From contig NZ_LT629775.1 in the NCBI RefSeq assembly GCF_900105395.1, positions 2,250,501 through 2,314,500 of the forward strand: DNA of 64,000 nucleotides, in the 5' to 3' direction. Positions 34,701-41,336 of this stretch are shown here, one piece after another. Below the pieces are notes generated by a model. That model was not told the DNA's origin and did no database searches. It worked only from the letters and a program-made list of their open reading frames with translations. The translations under genes and the position numbers were made by a program. Numbering within the stretch: the first letter of the stretch is position 1; each line of letters opens with the position of its first letter. The DNA comes from Streptomyces sp. TLI_053. Lineage in GTDB: Bacteria; Actinomycetota; Actinomycetes; Streptomycetales; Streptomycetaceae.

Positions 34701-35813
34701 CGGTGCCTGCTCGGGCGCCGGAGCGGGTGCGGGTGCGGGCGCGGGGGCACCGGGAAGGCTGAGCACCATCCCCGGCACCACCACGTCCGGGTCGGTGAGC
34801 CGCTCGCCGTCGGGCGCCTGGACGCCCCGGTTCGCCTCGAACAGCTTCGGCCAGGCCTCCGCGTCGCCCAGCTCCCGCTGGGCGATCGCCGACAGGCTCT
34901 CGCCGGACTTCACGGTGACGGTGCCGCCCTGGGCCGCGTCGCCGGCCGGGCCGGTCTGCGGCGTCCCGGCCGGAGCGGGGGCGGGGGCGCCGGTCCCGGG
35001 GGTCGCTCCGTCGGGCTTGGCGTCGGCCGGCATGACGAGCTTCCAGCCCGGCTGGATCGGCCGGTCCGCGTCGAAGCGGATCCCCGAATCGTCCATCACC
35101 CGGCCGTCGTTGAGCTTGGCGATCTCCGTCCAGCGATCGCCGGAGCCGAGTTGGCGCTCGGCGATGGACCACAGGCTGTCGGCCGGGCGGCTGTCCCGGA
35201 CGGTGTAGCCGGCCTGCGGGTCGGCGGCGGGCGTCACGGCCGGCGCCTGCGCGGCGGCCTGCTGGACGCCCGACGCCACCTGCGCGGTGACGACGGCCGG
35301 AGCGTGCTCGGCGGTGGCCGCGAAGGCCGAACCGGCCACCGGCACCAGGGCGATGACCGCGCCGACCAGTCCGGCCGCGGCCCGCTGGCTCCAGCCGAAG
35401 GCCGGGAGCCGCCGGGCCACCCGGCCGCGCAACTGCGCCGGGATCTCCAGCAGGACGGAGAGCGCGAAACACGCCCAGCCGACCCAGCCGACCACCACCA
35501 GCAGCCAGAGGAACAGCCGCCCGTCGTCGGGGCTGGTCAGCATCGCGCCGATGCCGTCGGGCGCGAGTTCGCCCATGCCGGCCACCGCCCGGGTGCCGTA
35601 CAGCAGCAGGGCGGGCACGCCGACCATCAGGACGAGCAGGGTGATCAGGGCCGCGATCGCGGCGAGTACGGCGCCGCCCCGGCCGGGCCGACGGCCGCCG
35701 CCCGCCCGGTGGGACGGCAGCGGCGCCGGCCGTCGGCCGGACGCGGGGGTGGCGTTCGCTCCCCGGGCCGGACGCCCGGCACGGGTCTGCTCCTTGGCGC
35801 GTGGCGCGGCCAT
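31722..35813 (-). CDS. LysM and BTAD domain membrane protein of the Tad locus
   Basis: 1363 residues from ATG 35813, overlapping the TadG-like stop (ATGA). Three hydrophobic segments (about 48-72, 99-124, 145-166) precede two LysM domains (203-262, VRDSRPADSLWSIAERQLG; 298-354, VKSGESLSAIAQRELG). A Pro/Ala/Gln linker and a fourth membrane segment (442-463) lead to a long cytoplasmic part; the last ~230 residues are an OmpR-like winged-helix remnant plus a bacterial transcriptional activation domain (WAEAERQDMIAAIVDTAHELAARRLQYGDHRSAEA, AVFRGLAVAPDVELLHRDL). LysM suggests contact with peptidoglycan outside, BTAD a regulatory or scaffold function inside. Conserved near streptomycete Tad genes; exact role unknown. 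Confidence 0.85.
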   Translation of the reverse strand: MAAPRAKEQTRAGRPARGANATPASGRRPAPLPSHRAGGGRRPGRGGAVLAAIAALITLLVLMVGVPALLLYGTRAVAGMGELAPDGIGAMLTSPDDGRLFLWLLVVVGWVGWACFALSVLLEIPAQLRGRVARRLPAFGWSQRAAAGLVGAVIALVPVAGSAFAATAEHAPAVVTAQVASGVQQAAAQAPAVTPAADPQAGYTVRDSRPADSLWSIAERQLGSGDRWTEIAKLNDGRVMDDSGIRFDADRPIQPGWKLVMPADAKPDGATPGTGAPAPAPAGTPQTGPAGDAAQGGTVTVKSGESLSAIAQRELGDAEAWPKLFEANRGVQAPDGERLTDPDVVVPGMVLSLPGAPAPAPAPAPAPEQAPAPAPTPPPPAPNTQAPSAPAAQTPAPAQPPAQAPAPAQPSAQAPAPAGTPAPKADAQAPAAHAEQADDDYGVALAASTVGVLLAAIMVGAVARKRGGQLRARRPRHRIAMPSAPAAAFEAELKARQDDAGLHLLDRALRSMARNTVRGGKRLPAIVAARITPGRTIELHLSGPAAPIAPFRAAHTPDIWWCAADSEGLLSPAQARKTAAPYPALVTLGSAADGSIVLADLETVRLLHLSGHPDDARDVLRTLALELAHSPLADRLHLHLVDLAEEIPISGPAAERVHRHTTLEAALAALGPRTAKARATLVAAESASPRDARSRGLADESWVPEIVLCGHQPGGGIPAELGRLLDARPRTCVAVVTRAPERGTGPVARWTLPATGQATIPGLHVTLELQRLTTGQYEQVTELLRAADDGTQHPAPAWTLDGDELEPADLPAPVPVLAGVGAASGPGSDGPAGGFSLAALDAALGDPDSGDDADDDTGGGRAAAGPRLLARVIGTGASPFAGTDPAAPVPGPVGPAALPAPRHLVNGLGRQAGAATGPVPGAPAVAVVPAGPAAAFPAADLPAVSPTAPPAGLPAGPPVGPEAGGDGESEGVEGADGYQGDETTQNLGLPTAVVPVQPVAPVAQVPPIGQVQPVGPVAPVVADPFATSVTPAPAGPAPVTPDPVPEPVREPAPEPVPTHDPAPAPTGADPRVPTRPEPGPAATALVRTASGRSDSDDLLAILRSPEAHAVRNAPRIRLLGPVDVAGTGGTAEPGAIARLTELAAYLALRPGADHAALDHDLHPGAAHLDPHPTAADARNPLSDKLADLTAWLGTTSDGRPLLVTGQAEGCTFAPAVTCDWDEFRSLYRRGMRSTSATADAALAHALALVRGAPFAEAPPASYGWAEAERQDMIAAIVDTAHELAARRLQYGDHRSAEAAVFRGLAVAPDVELLHRDLFYAYASAGARDQLLRAVNRLDALSRRTGRELDSDTIALLRDLLAGS

Positions 35814-36277
35814 CAGGCGTTCTCCGCTTCCTTGACTCCGTGGACGAGGGTGGCGCTCCCCTTGCCCGTGATCTTCCGTGTGGCCAACTCGCCCAGCATC
35901 ACCGGGCGGAACTCGGCCTGCACGGTGATGGTGACGGTGGTGTCGTCCGGGGAGAACTCCACCTGATAGGTGTGCAGGCCGTACAGCGCGAGGTAGTCGT
36001 TGGCCGCGGCCTCGACGTAGACCCGCGCCCGGAGCTTGTACCCCTCGCCCCGCAACAGGGCCGCCTCGTCCAGCTGCTGGCCGGCCATCCGGGCGGCCTC
36101 CTGGGCGTAGGCGTCGACCCGCTCGGCGACCCGGAGCTTGCCGCCGGCGTCGACGACCAGCGCGATGACCAGCACCACGAAGGCCGCGCAGATGGCGACG
36201 AAGACCGACAGCGCGCCGTGGTCCGAGCGGCCGCCGGGCCGGGGCCGGAACGGCCGCACCGTGCCTGCGCGTGCCAT
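35813..36277 (-). CDS. TadG/TadE-like pilus assembly protein
   Basis: 154 residues from ATG 36277 behind GGGAGGGAAGG. The N-terminus RSDHGALSVFVAICAAFVVLVIALVVDAGGKL is the type IV pilin-like hydrophobic helix of TadG-like (PF13400) pseudopilins, here with G before A and no Glu at +5. The rest (VAERVDAYAQEAARMAGQQLDEAALLRGEGYKLRARVYVEAAANDYL...) is a short extracytoplasmic domain. It precedes the LysM-BTAD gene with a 4-bp overlap and is last of three pseudopilin genes. A minor pilin or assembly role is likely. Confidence 0.85.
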   Translation of the reverse strand: MARAGTVRPFRPRPGGRSDHGALSVFVAICAAFVVLVIALVVDAGGKLRVAERVDAYAQEAARMAGQQLDEAALLRGEGYKLRARVYVEAAANDYLALYGLHTYQVEFSPDDTTVTITVQAEFRPVMLGELATRKITGKGSATLVHGVKEAENA

Positions 36278-36521
36278 CGCCTTCCCTCCCCACCGGCTCC
36301 GCCGCCCTCCCCCGGGCGCCCTCCGCTTGCGTCTCCCCCGCCCGACGGTTCTCCAATCCCCGTCCGGCAGCCTCGTCGTCACAGCCCCATCACCGTCCGC
36401 CCCACGACCCGACACACTCTCGATCCACTCGGTCCACTCGCCGCGCCCGGCCCGCTCGCCGGTCCCGGTCCCCCGCCCGGCGCCGCCGACCGGACCCGCC
36501 CCGTCGCAGCGCACCCGGCCC
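36278..36521 (-). other. Gap between TadE-like and TadG-like genes
   Basis: 244 bases, C-rich on the plus strand, without recognisable gene, hairpin or promoter. It is the largest break inside the otherwise overlapping Tad gene chain. Confidence 0.4.
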
Positions 36522-37094
36522 TCACGCGCCCCGGTACCGGTCGACCACCGAGACGAACCAGCCGGTGAGCGTCTTCGGCAGGACGTTCGGTCCGCCGAGC
36601 AGGTCCGCCAGGTAGACCTCGCAGGTCACCGTCACCTCGACCGTCTCCCAGACGACGCCCTGGTTGCTGCGTTTGCCGTGCTTGACCGTGACGCTGCTCT
36701 TCCCGCAGTACACGCCCTGCTGCCGCATGGCGTCCGCGGCCGCCTTCTTCGCGGCGGCGTCCATCGCGACGGTGCCGCCCCGCTCCAGCGACGCCGTGCG
36801 GGCCGCCGACCGGGCCGCCGCCTCGACGGTGCCGCCCGCCGTCTGCACCCGGCCCGCGGCGACCGCGACCAGGATCAGCGCGACCACGGCGGGTGCGACG
36901 ATCGCCGCCTCGATCGCCGCGCTGCCGCCCTCCCGCCCCCGCCCGGAGCGGACGGCGCGGCCGGCCAGGAAGCCGTGCCACCACCCGCCGTGCCCCGGAC
37001 CGCCGTCCTCCGGCACGCCGCGCCCCGTCCGGCCCGCGGGGTGCACGGGCCGGACGGAGCGCGCCGAGGGCCACCGGCGGGCCGCCCCGTTCAC
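36522..37094 (-). CDS. TadE-like minor pseudopilin
   Basis: 190 residues from GTG 37094, overlapping the preceding gene as GTGA. After a ~55-residue Arg/Gly/Pro-rich leader comes REGGSAAIEAAIVAPAVVALILVAVAAGRVQ, a processing-type site (G, then S-A-A-I-E with Glu at +5) and the TadE hydrophobic helix, then GGTVEAAARSAARTASL and a small C-terminal domain with two Cys (VYCGK, VTCEVYL) that could form a disulfide. The leader is much longer than usual; an internal start is possible but none has a better ribosome site. A 244-bp gap separates it from the TadG-like gene. Confidence 0.85.
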   Translation of the reverse strand: MNGAARRWPSARSVRPVHPAGRTGRGVPEDGGPGHGGWWHGFLAGRAVRSGRGREGGSAAIEAAIVAPAVVALILVAVAAGRVQTAGGTVEAAARSAARTASLERGGTVAMDAAAKKAAADAMRQQGVYCGKSSVTVKHGKRSNQGVVWETVEVTVTCEVYLADLLGGPNVLPKTLTGWFVSVVDRYRGA

Positions 37095-37507
37095 GGCCGG
37101 ACCACCGGCGCGACGAAGCGCTCGCGCGGGGCCTGCGCGAACTGGGTGACGGTCGGCGGGGTGATGAACGGGACGATGACCGGGGCCTTCACCTCGACGG
37201 TGACCTTGATCAGCACCGGGGTGCTGCCGTCGGTGACCACCCGGTGGTCCGTGTCGCCCTGCCGGTCCAGGAAGTCCTCGGCCTGGCGGCGGGCCGCCCG
37301 GTCCTTCTGCTCGTCGGTCCGGTTCCCCTGCGTCCGCCCCGCGTCGACGCCCTCGCGGGCAGCCGTCAGGGCGAGTTGGCGGTGGTACCACCACATCCCG
37401 GTCTGCACGACGGTCAGCACCAGGATCAGGACGACCGGGAAGACGATGGCCAGGCTCAGGCTCATCGCTCCCCGGTCGGAACGGCGGGGACGACGACGGT
37501 GGATCAC
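37091..37507 (-). CDS. TadE-like pseudopilin
   Basis: 138 residues from GTG 37507, with 4-bp overlaps on both sides. A short basic leader (IHRRRPRRSDRG) is followed by AMSLSLAIVFPVVLILVLTVVQTGMWWYHRQLALTAAREG, the TadE family core. The extracytoplasmic part is short and ends with VIVPFITPPTVTQFAQAPRERFVAPVV. Glu at +5 of the expected mature end is replaced by Ser, so processing by a prepilin peptidase is uncertain. Sits between the pilin-like gene and the second TadE-like gene. Confidence 0.87.
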   Translation of the reverse strand: MIHRRRPRRSDRGAMSLSLAIVFPVVLILVLTVVQTGMWWYHRQLALTAAREGVDAGRTQGNRTDEQKDRAARRQAEDFLDRQGDTDHRVVTDGSTPVLIKVTVEVKAPVIVPFITPPTVTQFAQAPRERFVAPVVRP

Positions 37508-37779
37508 GGCGTGGCGCCACCGTCGTACTTCGGGTCCTGGTTGACCTTGTCGACGACCTTCTTCTTGAGGCCGTACAGGGCGGCCACCACCATGCCCGCG
37601 ACGGCCACCAGGGCGATGATGGCGAGCGCCAGCTCGATGCTGATCGCGCCCTTGTCCCCGCGCGCCCGGGCGGCCTTGGCACGGCCCATCCGGAAGTGGA
37701 AGAGCGCCATCCCGAACTGGATGGGCAGCAGGAACGCCCCCATCACCAGGACGGTCAACTGTTCGAGTCGGTTCTTCAT
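37504..37779 (-). CDS. Flp pilin-like protein with extended leader
   Basis: 91 residues from ATG 37779 behind TGGAG. The pilin core is GDKGAISIELALAIIALVAVAGMVVAALYG, with a prepilin-peptidase type site (Gly, then Glu at +5), followed by a short KKKVVDKVNQ tail typical of Flp pilins. Unusual is a 44-residue leader containing its own hydrophobic segment (TVLVMGAFLLPIQFGMALFHF). A second in-frame ATG at 37689 would give a conventional short leader but lacks a ribosome site. It is the likely major subunit of the filament built by TadA/B/C. Confidence 0.85.
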   Translation of the reverse strand: MKNRLEQLTVLVMGAFLLPIQFGMALFHFRMGRAKAARARGDKGAISIELALAIIALVAVAGMVVAALYGLKKKVVDKVNQDPKYDGGATP

Positions 37780-37837
37780 GAACTGCTCCAGGGGTGAGGT
37801 GTGGTGGCGGAGGCGCTGACCTCCGCGACGGGGTGGG

Positions 37838-38716
37838 TCAGTTGAGCATCTTGTACAGCGCCGGGAAGACGATCAGGACGGTCATCAGCAGGGTCAGCGC
37901 GGACCCCGGCGCGACCATCCGCTCGCTGTCGGAGTTGGCCCGGGCGAGGTCCTCCGCCAGGAGCTCGCCCCGCAGGCCCTTGGCCCGGGCCCGCAGGGTG
38001 TCGTAGACGGCGGCGCCGTCGGTACCGGAGATCCGCATGATGTCGGCCAGGTCCTGGAGCGGGGTCAGGCCCAACTCCTCGGCCAGCGCGTCCAGTCCGG
38101 CCCACGGCGGCAACCGGTCGGTGGCCGCCCGCTCCAGCGCGTCCCGGATCCGGCGGAACACCGTGCCGCGCCCGACGGCGGCGGCCCGGCGCAGCGCCTC
38201 GGCCGGGCCGAGGTCGGCGGCCCGCTCCATCGCCACCAGCTCCAGATAGGCGGCGATGCCGTGCAGGTACTCGACCCGGGCCTCCTTGGCCTCCCCCCGC
38301 ACGATCACGTCCGGCAGGAACCAGAGCAGCCCGGCCAGCAGCGGCCCGACCACCAGCGGGAGCGTGAACGGCAGGTTCAGGTCGACCACGAGTGCCGCCA
38401 CCACCAGGTACGGCGGCAGCACCAGGCCGAGCAGCGCGAAGAGCAGCTTGTGCGCCATGAACCGGGCCGGGGTGCGGCCGATCAGGGCGAGTTCGCGCTG
38501 CGGGATCCGGACCCCGCGCAGGTGGACCGAGCGCTCGCCGATCCGGTCGAACCAGCGCGGCCGCTCGTCCGGGTCCGGGGTACGGTCGGCCGGGGTGCGG
38601 TGCAGCCGGTCCAGCGCCTGCCCCAGATCGGGCGGCGCGGGCCGGAGTTCGGCGATCAGCATGGCGAGGCCACCGGCCGCCACGGCGCCCGCCAGCACGG
38701 ACCACGGGGAGATCAT
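37838..38716 (-). CDS. tadC: TadC, type II/IV secretion inner-membrane platform protein
   Basis: 292 residues from ATG 38716, overlapping the tadB stop as ATGA. N-terminal helix (VLAGAVAAGGLAMLIAEL), two central membrane segments (LLFALLGLVLPPYLVVAALVV and PLVVGPLLAGLLWFLPDVIV), a cytoplasmic T2SF/GspF domain with ALRRAAAVGRGTVFRRIRDAL and GLDALAEELGLTPLQDLADIM, and a last helix (ALTLLMTVLIVFPALYKML). Together with TadB it forms the membrane platform on which the TadA ATPase acts. Confidence 0.92.
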   Translation of the reverse strand: MISPWSVLAGAVAAGGLAMLIAELRPAPPDLGQALDRLHRTPADRTPDPDERPRWFDRIGERSVHLRGVRIPQRELALIGRTPARFMAHKLLFALLGLVLPPYLVVAALVVDLNLPFTLPLVVGPLLAGLLWFLPDVIVRGEAKEARVEYLHGIAAYLELVAMERAADLGPAEALRRAAAVGRGTVFRRIRDALERAATDRLPPWAGLDALAEELGLTPLQDLADIMRISGTDGAAVYDTLRARAKGLRGELLAEDLARANSDSERMVAPGSALTLLMTVLIVFPALYKMLN

Positions 38717-39717
38717 CGGGCCTCCCCGAGCATCCGGACGGCACCCTCGGCCCCGTCGGCCCGGGCCGGACCGGCCGCGCCCTCCGGGGCGTCGTCGTCC
38801 CGTCGCCGCCGCGACCGGACGGTCCGGCTGCGCCGGTCGGCCTCCAGCAGCCGCGGCACCGGCGGGTACGAGGCCAGCGCGCGCATCCAGGCGATCACCG
38901 CCACGAACAGCGCGCAGACCACGCCGAGCACCATCTGACCGAGCACCGAGCTGTAGGGGGCGGTGTACTCGGTGTTGAACGAGCCCACCGTGACGACCAG
39001 CAGGATGATGCCGACCAGCCAGCGGATGGTGGTGCGGTGCTTGGCCCGGTCGGCCTCGATGACGCGCCGCTGACGGACCTCCTCGCGGACCGATTCGGCC
39101 ATGTCGGCCAGCGTCCGGGCGAGGCCCGGGCCGCTGTCCCCGGAGCGCAGGACCAGGGCGGCGAGCACCTTGTCCGACGTGGCGTCGGCCAGGCTGTCGG
39201 CGAACAGCCGCAGCGCCTCCTCCGGCCGCCAGCGGGCCTGCAGCCGGGCGGCCAGCTCGCCGACCTCGGCCTCGATCGCGGCGGGCGCGGTGCGGCGGCT
39301 GGTGACGATCGCCTGATTGAGGCCGACGCCGAGCAGCAGCACGTCGGCGACCCGCTGGGTCCACTCCGAGAGCGCCTCCAGCCGTTCGATCCGGTCGGTG
39401 TCCGAACGGGTGGCCTCGAACAGCCAGGGCAGGCCGAACACCGCGAGCGGCACCAGCAGCACCGTCAGCGGGATCCCGGTGAACAGCCAGCCGAGCGGTG
39501 CCCCGATCAGCGCGAGCGGCAGCTGGATCCGGCGCTGCCGGGCCTTGCGTTCCGAGGCCGTACCGGGCGCGCCGTACCAGAACACGTGCAGCCGGGAGGC
39601 CAGCGGGTTGAACGGCTCGGGCGCGCCCTCCTCCACCGGGTCGCTGCCGCGCGCCCAGGCCACCAGGGCGACCAGGCCCGCCGCGACCGCGAGGCCGCAG
39701 AGCACGAAGAGCGGCAT
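38713..39717 (-). CDS. tadB: TadB, type II/IV secretion inner-membrane platform protein
   Basis: 334 residues from ATG 39717, sharing one base with the tadA stop (TGATG; GTG 39720 is the alternative). Membrane segments at the N-terminus (LFVLCGLAVAAGLVALVAW), in the middle (LALIGAPLGWLFTGIPLTVLLVPLAVFGLPWLF) and near the end (WLVGIILLVVTVGSF, VLGQMVLGVVCALFVAVIAW), with the T2SF domain between them (ALSEWTQRVADVLLLGVGLNQAI, GPGLARTLADMAESVREEVRQRR). The C-terminal ~45 residues are Arg/Asp/Ala-rich. Companion of TadC. Confidence 0.92.
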   Translation of the reverse strand: MPLFVLCGLAVAAGLVALVAWARGSDPVEEGAPEPFNPLASRLHVFWYGAPGTASERKARQRRIQLPLALIGAPLGWLFTGIPLTVLLVPLAVFGLPWLFEATRSDTDRIERLEALSEWTQRVADVLLLGVGLNQAIVTSRRTAPAAIEAEVGELAARLQARWRPEEALRLFADSLADATSDKVLAALVLRSGDSGPGLARTLADMAESVREEVRQRRVIEADRAKHRTTIRWLVGIILLVVTVGSFNTEYTAPYSSVLGQMVLGVVCALFVAVIAWMRALASYPPVPRLLEADRRSRTVRSRRRRDDDAPEGAAGPARADGAEGAVRMLGEAR

Positions 39718-41336
39718 CACCGGGCACCACCGCCGATCCGCAGCTGGAGCGGCTCGGCCCAGCTGCCGTAGCGGGAGCCGAGCAGCGCCGCGTCGAAGCC
39801 GGCCCGGCGCAGGTCGTCCAGGCACTGCGGCGGGGTGTGCGGGACGGCACGCGGCTCGCCGAGTTCGGGGCGCGGCCCGAATACGGTGTTCAGCGCGGGC
39901 CGGCCGCTCTCGCCGAGGCCCGCGACCTCCAGCACGTGCGAGACGAAACGGTGCCGACGGCCGCCGACGTGCGTCTCGTCGACCATCGAGACGTGCACGA
40001 TGAAGTCCACGGCGTTGGCGGTGAGCCGGTAGGCGAGCGCGTCGGTCATGTGCGAGCCGTACTCCAGGCAGAGTTCGGCGATGCGGTCGACGACCATGTG
40101 CGGGCCGCGCGCGTGCAGGGTGCACATCGAGCCGCCCTCGCCGTTGGTCATGACCCGCAGCATCGGGACGACCTCGCCGGAGCGGACCTCGCCGACGATG
40201 ATCCGGGAGAGGGTCATCCGCAGCGCCGCCGGGATGAGGTCGCCGATGCTCAGCTCGCCCGCCGAACGGCCTTCCACCCGTTCGCCGTTGCCCTCCCGGG
40301 CCTCCATCGGGACGACCTGGCGCAGATGGCCGAGGGTGTGCAGCCAGAGCTCGAACTCCGACTCCAGGGTGCCGACCCGCTCGTCCGGCGGGATCTCGGC
40401 GGCCATCGCGCGCAGCAGGCTGGTCTTGCCGACGCCCTGGGTACCGGTGATCATCACGTTCTTCCGGGCCCGGATGGCCGAGGCCAGGAAGGCCGCGAGG
40501 GTGTTGTCCACGGCGCCGAGCCGGACCATCTCGGGCAGGGTCGCCGAGGCCACCCGGTGCCGGCGGATGGCGACGTACGGGCGCGGGGTGACCTCGGTGA
40601 GGGCCTGGAGGCGCATTCCGCCCTCCAGGCGCAGGGCGAGCGTCGGACTGGCGGTGGACAGCGAGCGTTCGCCGCCGCCGTGCTGGCGGGCCAGGTCCTG
40701 GAGCAGTTCGACGAGTTCGGCGTCGCTGTCGGCCACCGGCGGGACCTGGCGCAGCGGCTGGTGCACCCGGGAGACCCAGACGTCGTCGCAGCCGTTGACC
40801 AGGATGTTCTCGATGTCCGGATCGTCCAGGTAGGGCTGGAGCCGCCCGGCCCGGAACAGCAGGTCGAAGACGGCCTCGGCGAGGGCGCGGTCCTGGTCCC
40901 GGGTCGGCGGGATGCCGTGGGTCTGGGCGTAGGCGTCGGACCAGCGGGCGACGGCCTCCTCGATCAGCGCGCGGCCGCGCTGGCGACGGGTGGCCCGGTC
41001 CGGCTCGGTACCGGAGCCCGAGGTCAACCGGGTGATCTGCTGGTGCAGTTCGGCCGCGACCTGGCGCTTCAGCTCGCGCGCGACCGCGGGGTCGACGGCG
41101 GGCCGGGTGCCCGCGCCGCGCCGGTCGAGCGAGGGCAGGGCGGAGGGGACGGCGGTGGGCGCGGCGGCGGGGGCGGGGGCGGCGGCCGTCGGTGCTCCCG
41201 CCGTCCGACCCGGGGCCGCAGGGCCCGGGGCGACCCGGCCGGTGGTCATCGGCCCGACCGGGCCGGGCAGTGGCGTCGACCAGGGCAGCGCGGCCGGGTC
41301 GGTCGCGGGCTGCTGGTGCAGCGGACTACCGCGCAC
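39717..41336 (-). CDS. tadA: TadA/CpaF-type secretion ATPase
   Basis: 539 residues from GTG 41336 behind GGAGGTG, overlapping the tadZ end by 11 bp. A Pro/Ala-rich N-terminal ~85 residues precedes the CpaF core: LQPYLDDPDIENILVNGCDDVWV, SLSTASPTLALRLEGGMRLQAL, Walker A GTQGVGKTSLL, the Asp-box region LESEFELWL, Walker B-like MTLSRIIVGEVRSGEVVPML, and GSMCTLHARGP (His box). It powers assembly of the Tad pilus. Domain content and length are normal for actinobacterial TadA. Confidence 0.95.
   Translation of the reverse strand: MRGSPLHQQPATDPAALPWSTPLPGPVGPMTTGRVAPGPAAPGRTAGAPTAAAPAPAAAPTAVPSALPSLDRRGAGTRPAVDPAVARELKRQVAAELHQQITRLTSGSGTEPDRATRRQRGRALIEEAVARWSDAYAQTHGIPPTRDQDRALAEAVFDLLFRAGRLQPYLDDPDIENILVNGCDDVWVSRVHQPLRQVPPVADSDAELVELLQDLARQHGGGERSLSTASPTLALRLEGGMRLQALTEVTPRPYVAIRRHRVASATLPEMVRLGAVDNTLAAFLASAIRARKNVMITGTQGVGKTSLLRAMAAEIPPDERVGTLESEFELWLHTLGHLRQVVPMEAREGNGERVEGRSAGELSIGDLIPAALRMTLSRIIVGEVRSGEVVPMLRVMTNGEGGSMCTLHARGPHMVVDRIAELCLEYGSHMTDALAYRLTANAVDFIVHVSMVDETHVGGRRHRFVSHVLEVAGLGESGRPALNTVFGPRPELGEPRAVPHTPPQCLDDLRRAGFDAALLGSRYGSWAEPLQLRIGGGAR

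Noticed and set aside
31872..35966. 1364-codon plus-strand frame opposite the LysM-BTAD gene
   Set aside because: Gly/Arg/Val-rich with no recognisable motif; the minus strand has LysM and BTAD domains and correct overlaps with neighbours.
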